A stretch of 64,000 nt of DNA from assembly GCF_036541425.1 (NCBI RefSeq), contig NZ_JAZHFT010000001.1:284258-348257 (forward strand). Reading direction: 5' to 3'. This stretch comes from Consotaella aegiceratis (GTDB lineage Bacteria; Pseudomonadota; Alphaproteobacteria; Rhizobiales; Rhizobiaceae). The translations under genes were made by a program, and so were the position numbers. The notes under the pieces are model-generated. The model was given only the letters and a program-made list of their open reading frames with translations. It was not told the origin of the DNA and made no database searches. Numbering within the stretch: the first letter of the stretch is position 1; each line of letters begins with the position of its first letter. Positions 26,612 to 35,637 of this stretch are shown here, piece after piece.

Positions 26612-28528
26612 CTATTCCTGCCCGATCCAAAACTGCTGCGGACGGGCCAAGCCGATGCCGCGGGTCACGTCGTCGACCACCAGACCGGTCGCCACGTTGT
26701 GGAAATTGTCGGCGACGATGTTCGGCACCTTGGTCTCGCCGACCACGCCGATCACCCAGCCCTGGTCGACGAAGGTCTCGATCAGGTGGTTGACGTTCTT
26801 GTCGGCTTCCTCGACCGAGGGCGCCTGCGACGCACTCTCCCAGTCCTTCCAGAGCGTGCGGATCTCGGAATCCGCGGGCGGCTCGATGCCGGATTCGCCG
26901 CCGGTCTTATACCAGACGAACCATTGATTGGCGTAGCTGTCGTCGCCCATCATGATGCGCGGGTCGGCCGGCACGATCGACAGGCGGTCGAAGCGCGTCC
27001 ATTGCATCTGGTAATCGTTGTTCTGCCGGTTGTTGTCCCACTGCGTGCGGTCGATGATGCGGGTCAAGAGCTCGACGCCAACGTCCCGCATGTTGTCCGC
27101 CAGCAGCTCCAGCGCATCGGACTGGTCCGGCTCGTAGGCCTCGATGACGATGCTCAGCCGCTTGCCGTCGGGACGCAGCCGGAAGCCGTCGCCGTCGCGC
27201 TTGTCGAGGCCGATGCCGTCGAGCAGGTCGTTGGCCGTGTCCGGATCGTAGTCCGCCCAATGCTTTTCGAGTTCGGCATCGAAATAGGGCGAACCGGAAA
27301 TGGGCGATGCCTGACGCGGCTCGGACAGTCCGGAAAACGCCAGCTCGTTGATCAGGTCGCGATCGACGGCGATCGACAGGGCGTGCCGGAAGTCGATATT
27401 TTCATAGAGCGCGTTGAGCCCTTCGTCCGTCACCGTCATGTTCGGGACCATCGAATAGGTGGTCGCGTCGACCCAGTCGTTGACGTGGTAATGGCCGCGC
27501 TCGGCGTTCTCCTTGTAGAACGTATAGTTCGCCGCCGTCATGTAGCGGCCCTGCATGTCGATCTGGCCCTGGGCGACCATCAGGCTGACCGCCTCGGGGT
27601 CCTGGAACAGGCGGTGCTCGATCTTGTCGATATAGGGCAGCTGGTTGCCGTCTTGGTCGACCGCGTAATAGTAGGGATTGCGCACCATCGTGACGTTGTT
27701 GGCCGACACCGAGGGTGCCGTATCCATCAGCCACGCATTGATCGTGGGCAGGTCCGGATTGTCCCACCACGACGTCAGTCCGCCGTGATAGTCCCAGAGA
27801 TCCGCCCATTTCTCCACGTTGTACTTCTTGGCCGCGGCCGCGAGATCGTCATCGCTCGCATAGTGGTTGTTGTACTGCTTCAGGTAATGCTTGGGGAACA
27901 GGAAGCTCGGCCGGGCAAGGCTCGGCGAGCCCGTCGAATCCTTGGCCAGGATCTGCAGGAAATAAACGTAGGGCGCGGCGAACTTGATCTTGAAGGTGCG
28001 CTCGTCGACCACTTCGAGCTTCATCGGCTCGCCGCCCGGCGCAAAGGTCGGATCGATGGTCGGGGTGATGTCCTTGTTCATGAAGACGTCGTCGTACCAG
28101 AACTGGACGTCCTCGGTGGTGACCGGCTCGCCGTCCGACCACTTCAGGCCCTCGAGCAGGGTGAAAGTGTATTCGGTGGAATCGTCGTTGACCGAGTAGG
28201 ATTCGATATAGCCCGGCTCCAGCATCGCCGTGCCGTTGTCTTCCTTGGCGACCCATTTGAGGACGCGCTCTTCCATCAGCTTGGTCGGCCCCCAACGGTC
28301 GCCCGGGCCGCTGTAGGCACGGTGCCAGGTGCCGCCGTACTGGCCGACCTCGATCGCCTGCACCACAGTGGGGTGCTTGGGCAGCCGCTCGTCGACGGGC
28401 GGAAGCTCGCCGGCCTTCACCTTCTCGGCAAGCATCGGGGCTTCCTGGAACGCCAGTGCCATCGTGCTCACGGATACCGAGGCGAGCGCGCCGATGACGA
28501 CAGACGCGAGCGTTCGTTTCATGGTCAT
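26612..28528 (-). CDS. ABC transporter substrate-binding protein, family 5 (oligopeptide/oligosaccharide type)
   Basis: A 638-residue periplasmic protein, larger than standard DppA/OppA proteins (about 540). It has a Sec signal peptide (MTMKRT, hydrophobic stretch to about 26, cleavage near ALA-FQ) and family 5 features such as LEGLKWSDGEPVTTEDV and FRHALSIAVDRDLINEL. GGAGG lies 7 bases before ATG 28528. Large family 5 binders with Trp-rich segments are known to serve oligosaccharide importers. The downstream GH105 and lyase-like genes favour a uronic-acid oligosaccharide as ligand, but this is inferred. Confidence 0.9.
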   Translation of the reverse strand: MTMKRTLASVVIGALASVSVSTMALAFQEAPMLAEKVKAGELPPVDERLPKHPTVVQAIEVGQYGGTWHRAYSGPGDRWGPTKLMEERVLKWVAKEDNGTAMLEPGYIESYSVNDDSTEYTFTLLEGLKWSDGEPVTTEDVQFWYDDVFMNKDITPTIDPTFAPGGEPMKLEVVDERTFKIKFAAPYVYFLQILAKDSTGSPSLARPSFLFPKHYLKQYNNHYASDDDLAAAAKKYNVEKWADLWDYHGGLTSWWDNPDLPTINAWLMDTAPSVSANNVTMVRNPYYYAVDQDGNQLPYIDKIEHRLFQDPEAVSLMVAQGQIDMQGRYMTAANYTFYKENAERGHYHVNDWVDATTYSMVPNMTVTDEGLNALYENIDFRHALSIAVDRDLINELAFSGLSEPRQASPISGSPYFDAELEKHWADYDPDTANDLLDGIGLDKRDGDGFRLRPDGKRLSIVIEAYEPDQSDALELLADNMRDVGVELLTRIIDRTQWDNNRQNNDYQMQWTRFDRLSIVPADPRIMMGDDSYANQWFVWYKTGGESGIEPPADSEIRTLWKDWESASQAPSVEEADKNVNHLIETFVDQGWVIGVVGETKVPNIVADNFHNVATGLVVDDVTRGIGLARPQQFWIGQE

Positions 28529-28778
28529 TCGATTTCCTCCCGTTTGCGGTGACCATCGACATTCACGCGGAGCCGGCGATCATGAATCCAACGGCTGCCG
28601 CGAAATGAAAAACTTTTCTTTATCGCCAATGAGTGGTCGCGTTTATTCTCTTCCTCAGGCACCAAGTAGCCTCAAAACGGATAAAATATCGCTTCAGCGC
28701 AGGTTATCTGGCAACATCTGCCGATCCGTCGCATAATTCAACTAAAAAAAGTTTTCATATTCCTGCGATTTGCCGGAG
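28529..28778 (-). promoter_or_regulatory. Promoter region of the oligopeptide-type operon with LacI operator candidates
   Basis: An AT-rich 250-base region between the LacI gene and its likely target operon. Two related motifs occur: TGAAAAACTTTTC at 28606-28618 (half-sites GAAAA-N2-TTTTC) and, in reverse orientation, TGAAAACTTTTTT at 28745-28757. The first lies about 80 bases upstream of the binding-protein start. Both resemble LacI-family palindromes, but the A/T richness makes chance occurrence possible. Confidence 0.4.
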
Positions 28779-29816
28779 TTAAGCTGGGGCGCCCACACTG
28801 CCCCGCACGGCAATCTCGCACCCCAGTTCGAGGCGGTGGGCGGCGCGCGGCTCGTCGGCGGTGATGAGCCGCTGCTCCAGAAGATGCAGCGCCTGTGGGC
28901 CGATCTGTTCGAGCGGTACCTTGATCGTTGTGAGCGGGGGGCGGCTCAGTTCGCCCAGCACGATGCCGTCGAACCCCATGACGGAGACGTCGCCCGGCAC
29001 CGACAGGCCGGCGCCATCGAGAGCGCGCAAGGCTCCCAGAGCGAGATTGTCCGCGGCGCAGAAGATGGCGGTCACGCCGCCGAGGCCGTCGTGCCGATCG
29101 AGCCAGGTGCGGATCGCCGCCTCGCCCAGCGCCGGCGCGTAACCTTCGGCGTGGAACACCTGAAACGCCTCCATCGGCAAGCCGCTGGCCTCGCCCGCGT
29201 CCAGAAATCCGTCGAGGCGGCGCCGGATGGTGGTGCGGCCCTGCCAGGTCAGATGAAGGATGGAGCGGTGCCCCTGCTTGATCAGCCAGTCCGTTGCCAG
29301 CCGCGCGCCGAACCGGTTGCCCGGGGTGACGCTGTCGATGTGCATGTCCTGGTCTTCGCCGTTGATCAGCACGGCGGGGATGCCGGAGGCACGAATGCCG
29401 CGCAGCAGGTCCGGCCGGTCGTCGTTGATCAACACGACGCCGTCGGCCGAATTGGCCTGGACGAAGTCGACGATGCCCCGCGCCGTCAAGGATCCGTTGC
29501 CGGTGATCGGCATCAGCCGGACGCCGCGGCGTTCGCAGTCGCGGCTGAGGGCGCTGAGCACTGTCCACGAAAACAGGTTGATCTCGTTCTCCGGCATGGC
29601 GTCGTCTGGCACCGCGAGCACCACCGTTCCCAGCGCCGTGGCGTTCGCCTTGGCGCGACGCCGGGCCAGATAGCCGAGCCGGCGGGCGGCATCCATGACG
29701 CGGGCCCGCACCTGGGGCGAGATCGAGGCCGTCCCGTTGAGCACGTGGGAAACGGTCGAAATCGCCACACCCGCTTCCTGCGAGACCTCCTTGATCCCCA
29801 CCTTCTTGCCGGCCAT
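28779..29816 (-). CDS. LacI-family transcriptional regulator
   Basis: A 345-residue regulator with an N-terminal HTH (VGIKEVSQEAGVAISTVSHV, residues about 6-25, and the hinge RRLGYLARRRAK) and a periplasmic-binding-protein-like sensor domain containing FDGIVLGELSRPPLTTI. GGAGGAG lies ten bases before ATG 29816; the frame continues upstream without support. It lies directly upstream of, and in line with, the oligopeptide-type transporter operon and is divergent from a GH28-like gene. It most likely represses one or both until a pectin-derived sugar binds. Confidence 0.92.
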   Translation of the reverse strand: MAGKKVGIKEVSQEAGVAISTVSHVLNGTASISPQVRARVMDAARRLGYLARRRAKANATALGTVVLAVPDDAMPENEINLFSWTVLSALSRDCERRGVRLMPITGNGSLTARGIVDFVQANSADGVVLINDDRPDLLRGIRASGIPAVLINGEDQDMHIDSVTPGNRFGARLATDWLIKQGHRSILHLTWQGRTTIRRRLDGFLDAGEASGLPMEAFQVFHAEGYAPALGEAAIRTWLDRHDGLGGVTAIFCAADNLALGALRALDGAGLSVPGDVSVMGFDGIVLGELSRPPLTTIKVPLEQIGPQALHLLEQRLITADEPRAAHRLELGCEIAVRGSVGAPA

Positions 29817-30013
29817 CGCGTTGCGCTCCTCCCTCGATCCTTCGCACGCCGGGTCGCGGCGTCGATCCGAGCCTGACGCTTTCTCAAGCCGGCACGAACA
29901 GCTTATTGAATTTTTTCATGATTGTGCAGAATGCATAGGGCAGGATTATGGCTTGAAGCCACTGCCGTTCGGGCATACTGGAACGATAGCCTCCTACGAA
30001 AAACGTGGAAGGT
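29817..30013. promoter_or_regulatory. Divergent LacI / GH28 intergenic region
   Basis: This 197-base region separates the LacI gene from the plus-strand GH28-like gene. TGAATTTTTTCA at 29906-29917 is an A/T-rich palindrome with TGAA-N4-TTCA ends, related to the motifs upstream of the binding-protein gene, and may be the LacI auto-regulatory operator. Confidence 0.35.
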
Positions 30014-31369
30014 ATGAATAAAAAAATTTCGAGATCCGCCATGACTGCCGCTCCGGACCTTCCCGTTCCTGCCGAAGAGGGCGATGCGACCCGGCGCCTG
30101 CAGTCGGCGATCAATGCCGCCCATGCGGCCGGCGGCGGACGGGTTCTTGTCGAAGCCGGACGCCACGACTGCCACGGCCTCTGGCTCAAATCGAATGTCG
30201 AACTGCATCTTGCGCCGGGAGCCGTTCTGCAGCCCCGGCCCGATTACGAAGCCTATGCCGAGACGCGCGTCGATCATGTGGCGGAGGACAGCGACCGCGG
30301 CATCCTGGTGGCGCGCGAGGCGGAGAACATCGCGATCACCGGCACGGGCACCATCGAAGCCGGGGGCGAGGCTTTCATCGCCGGCGACGATCCGGTGATG
30401 GGGACCTGGATTCCCGCCCCGCTGCGCCCTCGCACTATCATCTTCGATCGATGCCGCAACGTTCGGCTCGAGAATTTTACGATCCGCAACTCGCCGATGT
30501 GGACGATCCACGCCATCGCCTGCCGGCATCTGGCGGTAAAGGCGATCGCGGTCGACAACGACCGCCGCATGCCCAACACCGACGGCTTCGTGGTCGACGC
30601 CTGCGAGGACGTGACGATCGAAGACGCCGACATCCGCACCGCCGACGACGGCGTGGTGCTGAAGACGACGGCCACGCCGGACGGACGACCGATCGGCGCC
30701 TGCCGCCGCGTGCGCGTCGCCAACAGCCGCATCGAAAGCCGATCGTGCGCGCTGAAGATCGGCACCGAAACCTATGGCGACGTCGAGGACATCGTCTTCG
30801 AGGATTGCGAGATCGTCGGTTCGAACCGTGGCCTCGGCATCTTCTCGCGCGATGGCGGGCGCATCGCCCGCGTCCGCTTCTCGCGCATCGCGGTGGATTG
30901 TGCCGAGACGCCGGACGGCTTCTGGGGCTCAGGCGAGGCGCTGACCGTCAACGTCGTTGACCGCCGTCCGGACCGGCCGGCCGGCGCCGTTACGGACCTC
31001 GTCGTCGAGGACATCACCGGGCGGATGGAGGGGGCGATCAACCTGGTCGCGCTTCGTCCCGGCAGCATTGCCGGGGTCCGGCTCGATCGGATCGACCTCG
31101 TCCAGCATCCGGGGCGGCTGGGAACGGCCCTCGCCTACGACCTTCGGCCGACCTCCGCCGATCTGGCGCCGGCGCCCGAAGCGGCCGGACGCGCCAACGC
31201 CTGGGTCAAGGATGCCGAGGGCAAGGTCGTCGGCCTCGCCGCCTATCCGGGCGGGATGCCGGGCCTGTTCGCCAGTTCGATCGCCGACCTCGACCTCGGC
31301 GATGTCGTGATCCGCCGGCCAGAGCCGTTGCCGGCCAGCTGGAACCCGGCGCCGATCGTCACTGGCTGA
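30014..31369 (+). CDS. GH28-like glycoside hydrolase with divergent active site
   Basis: A 451-residue parallel beta-helix protein of the polygalacturonase/rhamnogalacturonase clan. NTD is present at 188-190 and DD at 211-212. The His of the GHG motif is missing: the equivalent turn reads SCALKIGTE (244-252), and the RIK motif is replaced by GLGIF. Loss of the GHG His is known for rhamnogalacturonan-type GH28 enzymes, so the substrate may be a rhamnogalacturonan or another uronic-acid glycan. No signal peptide is seen. The start is uncertain: GTG 30005, ATG 30014 and ATG 30041 are all possible. The gene is divergent from a LacI regulator and converges on an M20 hydrolase gene. Confidence 0.82.
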   Translation: MNKKISRSAMTAAPDLPVPAEEGDATRRLQSAINAAHAAGGGRVLVEAGRHDCHGLWLKSNVELHLAPGAVLQPRPDYEAYAETRVDHVAEDSDRGILVAREAENIAITGTGTIEAGGEAFIAGDDPVMGTWIPAPLRPRTIIFDRCRNVRLENFTIRNSPMWTIHAIACRHLAVKAIAVDNDRRMPNTDGFVVDACEDVTIEDADIRTADDGVVLKTTATPDGRPIGACRRVRVANSRIESRSCALKIGTETYGDVEDIVFEDCEIVGSNRGLGIFSRDGGRIARVRFSRIAVDCAETPDGFWGSGEALTVNVVDRRPDRPAGAVTDLVVEDITGRMEGAINLVALRPGSIAGVRLDRIDLVQHPGRLGTALAYDLRPTSADLAPAPEAAGRANAWVKDAEGKVVGLAAYPGGMPGLFASSIADLDLGDVVIRRPEPLPASWNPAPIVTG

Positions 31370-31385
31370 CCGGTTGGGACGTTCC

Positions 31386-32546
31386 CTACTCGCCCGCCGT
31401 CCCTCGCTGTTCGACCAGACGCGCCAGGAGGCTCGCGCCGACCGGCAGGATCGCATCGTCGAGGATGAAGCCGGGATTGTGCAGCGGCACGGTGCCGCCA
31501 TGGCCGAGATTGCAGAAGGCGCCGGGAACGACCCGCAGGAGGTCGGCCATGTCCTCGCTGCCCATGGTCGCGCTCTCGCCCAGCTGGGCCTTGTCTCCGA
31601 CGACGTCCTGGCCGACCGCGATGAGGTCGCGGGCGCGCGTCTCGTCGTTGACGAGAACGTCGAAGACACTGCGGATATCGATGTCGATCTCGACCTCGTA
31701 GGCCAGCGCGAAACCGTCGCAGAGATGCCGGATGCGGTCCCAGATCATCTCCCGCACCGCGCTGTCGAAATGGCGCACCGTGCCCGACAGGCGCGCCGTC
31801 TCGGGGATCACATTGTAGGCCGAGCCGGCGTGGAACTGGGTGATGGAGACGACCGCCGGCTTGGTCGGGTCCATGTTGCGCGACACGACGCTCTGCATCT
31901 CCTTGACCAGGCCCGCCCCGATGACGACGGGATCGCGCGAGGCCTGGGGCATCGCCCCGTGGCTTCCCCTGCCGCGGATGTCGATATCGAAGAAGTCGGC
32001 CCCGGCCTGGGCCGGTCCCGGCGTCACCTTGATTTCGTCCGCTTCCAGATAGGGCGAGTTGTGGATGCCGTAGAGCTCGTCGCAGGGAAAGCGCTCGAAC
32101 AGGCCGTCGGCCAGCATCGCCCGCGCGCCGCCGAGCCCCTCTTCGGCCGGCTGGAAGATGAAGACCGCGCGGCCGGCGAAATCCCGTGTTTCCGCCAGAT
32201 AGCGCGCGGCGCCGAGCAGCATCGTGGTATGGCCGTCATGGCCGCAGCCGTGAAAGACGCCCGGATTCTTCGAGGCGTAGGGGAGGTTGGTCTGCTCGTC
32301 CATCGGCAGCGCGTCCATGTCGGCACGCAGGCCGATGGTGCGCCCGGTCCGCGCGCCGTCGAGCACGCCCACGACCCCGGTCCCGCCGATGCCCCTGGCC
32401 ACTTCGATGCCCCAGCTCTCCAGCATCTCGGCCACCCTGGCGCTGGTGCGCACCTCCTCGAAGCCCAATTCGGGATGGGCATGGAAGTCGCGGCGGATGG
32501 CCGTCAAATCGTCGGTGAAACCGGCGATGCGTTCAAGAACCGGCAT
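31386..32546 (-). CDS. M20-family amidohydrolase (hippurate hydrolase/N-acyl amino acid hydrolase-like)
   Basis: A 386-residue zinc-dependent amidase. It has the M20D motifs ADMDALP, HGCGHDGHT (C101, H103, H106), PAEEG (general base Glu) and SHGAMPQ, and the dimerisation domain insert typical of hippurate/indole-acetyl-amino acid hydrolases. These enzymes release a free amino acid from an N-acyl derivative. It is the last gene after the polyamine/opine-type importer, separated by a dispersed repeat, so it may act on the ring-opened product of the hydantoinase-like enzyme. It converges on the GH28-like gene only 16 bases away. Confidence 0.9.
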   Translation of the reverse strand: MPVLERIAGFTDDLTAIRRDFHAHPELGFEEVRTSARVAEMLESWGIEVARGIGGTGVVGVLDGARTGRTIGLRADMDALPMDEQTNLPYASKNPGVFHGCGHDGHTTMLLGAARYLAETRDFAGRAVFIFQPAEEGLGGARAMLADGLFERFPCDELYGIHNSPYLEADEIKVTPGPAQAGADFFDIDIRGRGSHGAMPQASRDPVVIGAGLVKEMQSVVSRNMDPTKPAVVSITQFHAGSAYNVIPETARLSGTVRHFDSAVREMIWDRIRHLCDGFALAYEVEIDIDIRSVFDVLVNDETRARDLIAVGQDVVGDKAQLGESATMGSEDMADLLRVVPGAFCNLGHGGTVPLHNPGFILDDAILPVGASLLARLVEQRGTAGE

Positions 32547-32580
32547 GTGGCATTCCTTACCTGATCGTCCCCAAGGCTCG

Positions 32581-32685
32581 TCCTGGAGTGAGCTGCGTTC
32601 AGGTTAGATCGCAGTGTCGCTCCAGCCTCTTGTTTTCCCGCATGATATGGATCCGAAAAGTCTGCAACTTTTCGCCATCATGCTC
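32581..32685 (-). repeat. Dispersed ~105-bp Hyphomicrobiales-type repeat, copy 2
   Basis: Inverted relative to the copy at 26436-26541 and matching it in five conserved blocks. Its first bases abut the TAG stop of the importer ATPase gene (the strand reads TAGAGCATGATGG), and it occupies nearly the whole gap before the M20 gene. Confidence 0.85.
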
Positions 32686-33749
32686 TAATCGTTCAAGACG
32701 ACGAGATCGTCTTCGTCCCAGGACGCCGAAACGGCCTCGCCGGCGGCAAGCGCGGTCTGGCTGGTGTTGGAGGTCCGGGCCAGGATGTGGCGGCCCTCAC
32801 CGAGTTCGACCCTGTAGAGGATCGAACCGCCGAGAAAATTCGCCGTCTCGATCCGTCCCGCTACGCCCCTTTCGGGATCGGCTTCGCCGGCGCGCGCCAG
32901 CACGACCTTCTCCGGCCGCAGCGCGCAGTCGACCCGGCCCGATGCGCCGGCGGGAGCGGGCAACAGGATGCCGTCGTCGCAGCGCAGACGCAGAACTCCG
33001 TTCTCGGTGACGATCGTGCCGCTCATCAGATTGGTGTCGCCGATGAAATCGGCGGCGAAGCGCGTGCGCGGCTGATTGTAGATCTCGGCAGGCGTTCCGA
33101 TCTGCTCGACCCGGCCGCCGTTCATCACGGCGATCCGGTCGGACATGGCCATCGCCTCTTCCTGGTCGTGGGTGACGAAGACAGTGGTGACGCCCAGGCT
33201 CTTCTGCAGCTCCTTCAGCTCGAACTGCATCTGCTGGCGCAGCTTCTTGTCGAGCGCCCCCAGCGGCTCGTCGCAAAGCAGCACGCGCGGCTCGATGACG
33301 ATGGCGCGCGCCAGCGCGACGCGCTGTTGCTGCCCGCCCGAAAGCTGCGACGGGCGGCGTTCGCCCATCGCCGACAGCGACACCATCTCGAGGGCACGAT
33401 CGACCTTGGCGGCGATGGTCTTCTTGTCGACGCCGCGCATCCTGAGGCCGAAGCCGACGTTCTCGCGCACCGTGCGGTGGGGAAACAGCGCATAGTTCTG
33501 AAACACCATGCCCATGTCGCGCTTGTGCGCCGGCACATGAGTGACGTCCGTGCCGCCGACATGGATGGCGCCTTCGGTCGGCATCTCGAAGCCGGCGATC
33601 ATGCGCAGCGTGGTGGTCTTGCCACAGCCGGACGGTCCGAGCAGGGCGAAGAATTCGCCCTGCTCGATCGTCATGTCGATGGCGTCGACGGCGCGCACCG
33701 CGCCGTCATAGACCTTGGTCGCGCCGTCGATGCGGATCGAGGCGCTCAC
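32685..33749 (-). CDS. Polyamine/opine-type ABC transporter ATP-binding protein (PotA-like)
   Basis: A 354-residue ATPase with Walker A GPSGCGKTT, LSGGQQQR signature, LLCDEPLGALDKKLR and a C-terminal TOBE domain (about 270-345). The GTG at 33749 overlaps the TGA of the binding-protein gene (GTGA), and the frame before it is unsupported, so I use this GTG start. It is the ATPase for the two permeases and binding protein of the same operon. The family imports polyamines, opines, iron chelates or phosphonates; the cargo here is probably the substrate of the hydantoinase-like enzyme. Confidence 0.92.
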   Translation of the reverse strand: MSASIRIDGATKVYDGAVRAVDAIDMTIEQGEFFALLGPSGCGKTTTLRMIAGFEMPTEGAIHVGGTDVTHVPAHKRDMGMVFQNYALFPHRTVRENVGFGLRMRGVDKKTIAAKVDRALEMVSLSAMGERRPSQLSGGQQQRVALARAIVIEPRVLLCDEPLGALDKKLRQQMQFELKELQKSLGVTTVFVTHDQEEAMAMSDRIAVMNGGRVEQIGTPAEIYNQPRTRFAADFIGDTNLMSGTIVTENGVLRLRCDDGILLPAPAGASGRVDCALRPEKVVLARAGEADPERGVAGRIETANFLGGSILYRVELGEGRHILARTSNTSQTALAAGEAVSASWDEDDLVVLND

Positions 33750-34810
33750 GTGCGGAAGATCCGGTTGACGCGCATGTCGATGGCGTCCTTGTTGGCGTTG
33801 TACCACTGCCAGTCGACCTGCACGAGCTTGGCGACCTTCTCCGGCGTCGTCAGCAGTCGCTTCTGGTACTCTTCCGACAGGGTGACCTTCTTGTTGGCGG
33901 GCGAATACCAGACGGCCTCGGCCATCAGCTTCTGCACGTCGGGACGCAGCATGAAGTTGATGAAGGCGTTGGCCAGCTCGCGCTTCTGCGTGCCCGGCGT
34001 CACGGTCAGCACCTGTTCCAGCGCCAGGACACCCTCTTCCGGCGTGCAGAAGCCCATCTCGTTGGGCGTGTCGAAATAGCGATAGACACCGCTGTCGTGG
34101 ATCACACAGATCTCGACCTCGCCGGAGAGCAGCATCTTCTCCATAGAGCCGGTGAAGTCGACCAGCTTGACCGGCTTCAGCTTCTCCATGGCCTCGTAGG
34201 CGGCGTCGAGATCGTCGTAACCCGAGCCGTAGACCGCACCCGCCATGGTCAGGAAGGCCTGGCCGAGGGAATTGACCGGAATGACGTAGGCGCCGCGCTT
34301 ATCGGCATACTCGTCCTTCCACAGATCCTTCCACGAGGTCGGAGCCTCGCTCACCAGGTCGGAACGGTAGCCCATGCCGATGGCCGAGGTGAACATCGAC
34401 ACGCCGACGATCTTGTCGGAGGTCGCATAGTCGTAGAGATCGGCGAGGTTCGGAATCTGGCTCTTGTCGAGTTCGGGCTCGACCAGACCCATCTTCACCG
34501 CAGCCCACTGCTCGTTGGAATTGGTGTGCAGCACGTCGTAGATCGGGTTCGAGCGCGACGAGGACTGGAGCTTGGGCAGGAACGGGAAGGAGGTGTCGCG
34601 CACCAGCTTGCCGCCGAACTCCTTCTCGAACATGGGCGCCAGGGTCGAGTCGAAGATCTCGCCCCATTTACCCCCCCAGCCGGTGATGTTGAGCTCGCTC
34701 GCCTGGGCGCGCGCGATGTGTGGCATGGCCAGCGAGACGGCCGCGCCGGCCGCAACGGTGCCCAGGAACCGGCGGCGACCGGCGTCGAACTTGTCAGTCT
34801 TCTTTTCCAT
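33746..34810 (-). CDS. Polyamine/opine-type ABC transporter substrate-binding protein (PotD-like)
   Basis: A 354-residue binding protein with a twin-arginine-like signal (GRRRFLGTVAAGAA, cleavage near ARA-QA). The mature protein begins LNITGWGGKWGEIFDS and matches the PotD/PotF-type fold. It is not followed by a hairpin but overlaps the ATPase gene. The ligand is not defined by sequence; the operon suggests a small cationic or cyclic amide compound. Confidence 0.92.
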   Translation of the reverse strand: MEKKTDKFDAGRRRFLGTVAAGAAVSLAMPHIARAQASELNITGWGGKWGEIFDSTLAPMFEKEFGGKLVRDTSFPFLPKLQSSSRSNPIYDVLHTNSNEQWAAVKMGLVEPELDKSQIPNLADLYDYATSDKIVGVSMFTSAIGMGYRSDLVSEAPTSWKDLWKDEYADKRGAYVIPVNSLGQAFLTMAGAVYGSGYDDLDAAYEAMEKLKPVKLVDFTGSMEKMLLSGEVEICVIHDSGVYRYFDTPNEMGFCTPEEGVLALEQVLTVTPGTQKRELANAFINFMLRPDVQKLMAEAVWYSPANKKVTLSEEYQKRLLTTPEKVAKLVQVDWQWYNANKDAIDMRVNRIFRT

Positions 34811-34838
34811 GCATTTCTCCTTGTCGTGGCGGCGGGGA

Positions 34839-35627
34839 TCAGAGCTTGGCGTAGGACTTCAGCCCAACCGTGCGGTCGAGGCCGAGGACGACGATGAAGG
34901 CGAGCAGGATCGACACCACCGAAGCGGCCGCGATCCGTCCGTCCATCTCGAACTTCAGGTAGTTGAAAAGTGTGATCGGCAGCGTTTCCGAGCCCGGCGC
35001 GATCAGGAACAGCGACACCGGAAACTGGTCGAAGGACACGATGAAAGCGAAGATGCCGCCGGCGATGACCCCGGGTTTGACCAGCGGCAAGGTCACCTCG
35101 AAATAGACCCGCAGCGGATCGGCGCCGAGATTGGTGGCGGCCTCCTCCAGCCGGGTGTCGAAGTTGTGCAGGACGGCTAGCGTCGTGCGGATCACGTAGG
35201 GCGTGGTCACCAGCACGTGGCCCATCACCAGCCCCCACAACGGCCGACCGACGTCGAGCAGCATGTAGGCCTGAAACAGCGCCAAGCCGGTGAGGATCGC
35301 CGGCAACATCAGGGGCGACAGCACGAAGGCGGTGATCAGCCCGGCGCCCGGCAGATTGCCGCGGGCGATCGCCAGCGACGCGGTCGAGCCGATGAAGGTC
35401 GCCAGCATCGTGCTGACGACGGCGATCTCGATGCTGAGCCACAGCGCCGACATGAACACGTCGGAGGTGAAGAACGCCTCGAACCACATCAACGAGAAGC
35501 CTTCCGGCGGAAACTTGATGTAGGGCGTCGGATTGACCGCGAAGACGAAGATGATCGCGATGGGCGCCAGGATGAAGATGAGGATCGCCGCGTTGATCGC
35601 GCCATAGAGGAAACGGCCGAGCTTCAT
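34839..35627 (-). CDS. Polyamine/opine-type ABC transporter permease (PotC-like)
   Basis: A 262-residue permease with six predicted helices and the EAA loop EEAATNLGADPLRVYFEVTLP. It starts MKLGRFLYGAINAAILIFIL, the first helix, 10 bases after the PotB-like stop. It pairs with the PotB-like subunit in the same operon. Confidence 0.92.
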   Translation of the reverse strand: MKLGRFLYGAINAAILIFILAPIAIIFVFAVNPTPYIKFPPEGFSLMWFEAFFTSDVFMSALWLSIEIAVVSTMLATFIGSTASLAIARGNLPGAGLITAFVLSPLMLPAILTGLALFQAYMLLDVGRPLWGLVMGHVLVTTPYVIRTTLAVLHNFDTRLEEAATNLGADPLRVYFEVTLPLVKPGVIAGGIFAFIVSFDQFPVSLFLIAPGSETLPITLFNYLKFEMDGRIAAASVVSILLAFIVVLGLDRTVGLKSYAKL

Positions 35628-35637
35628 CGCACTGCCC

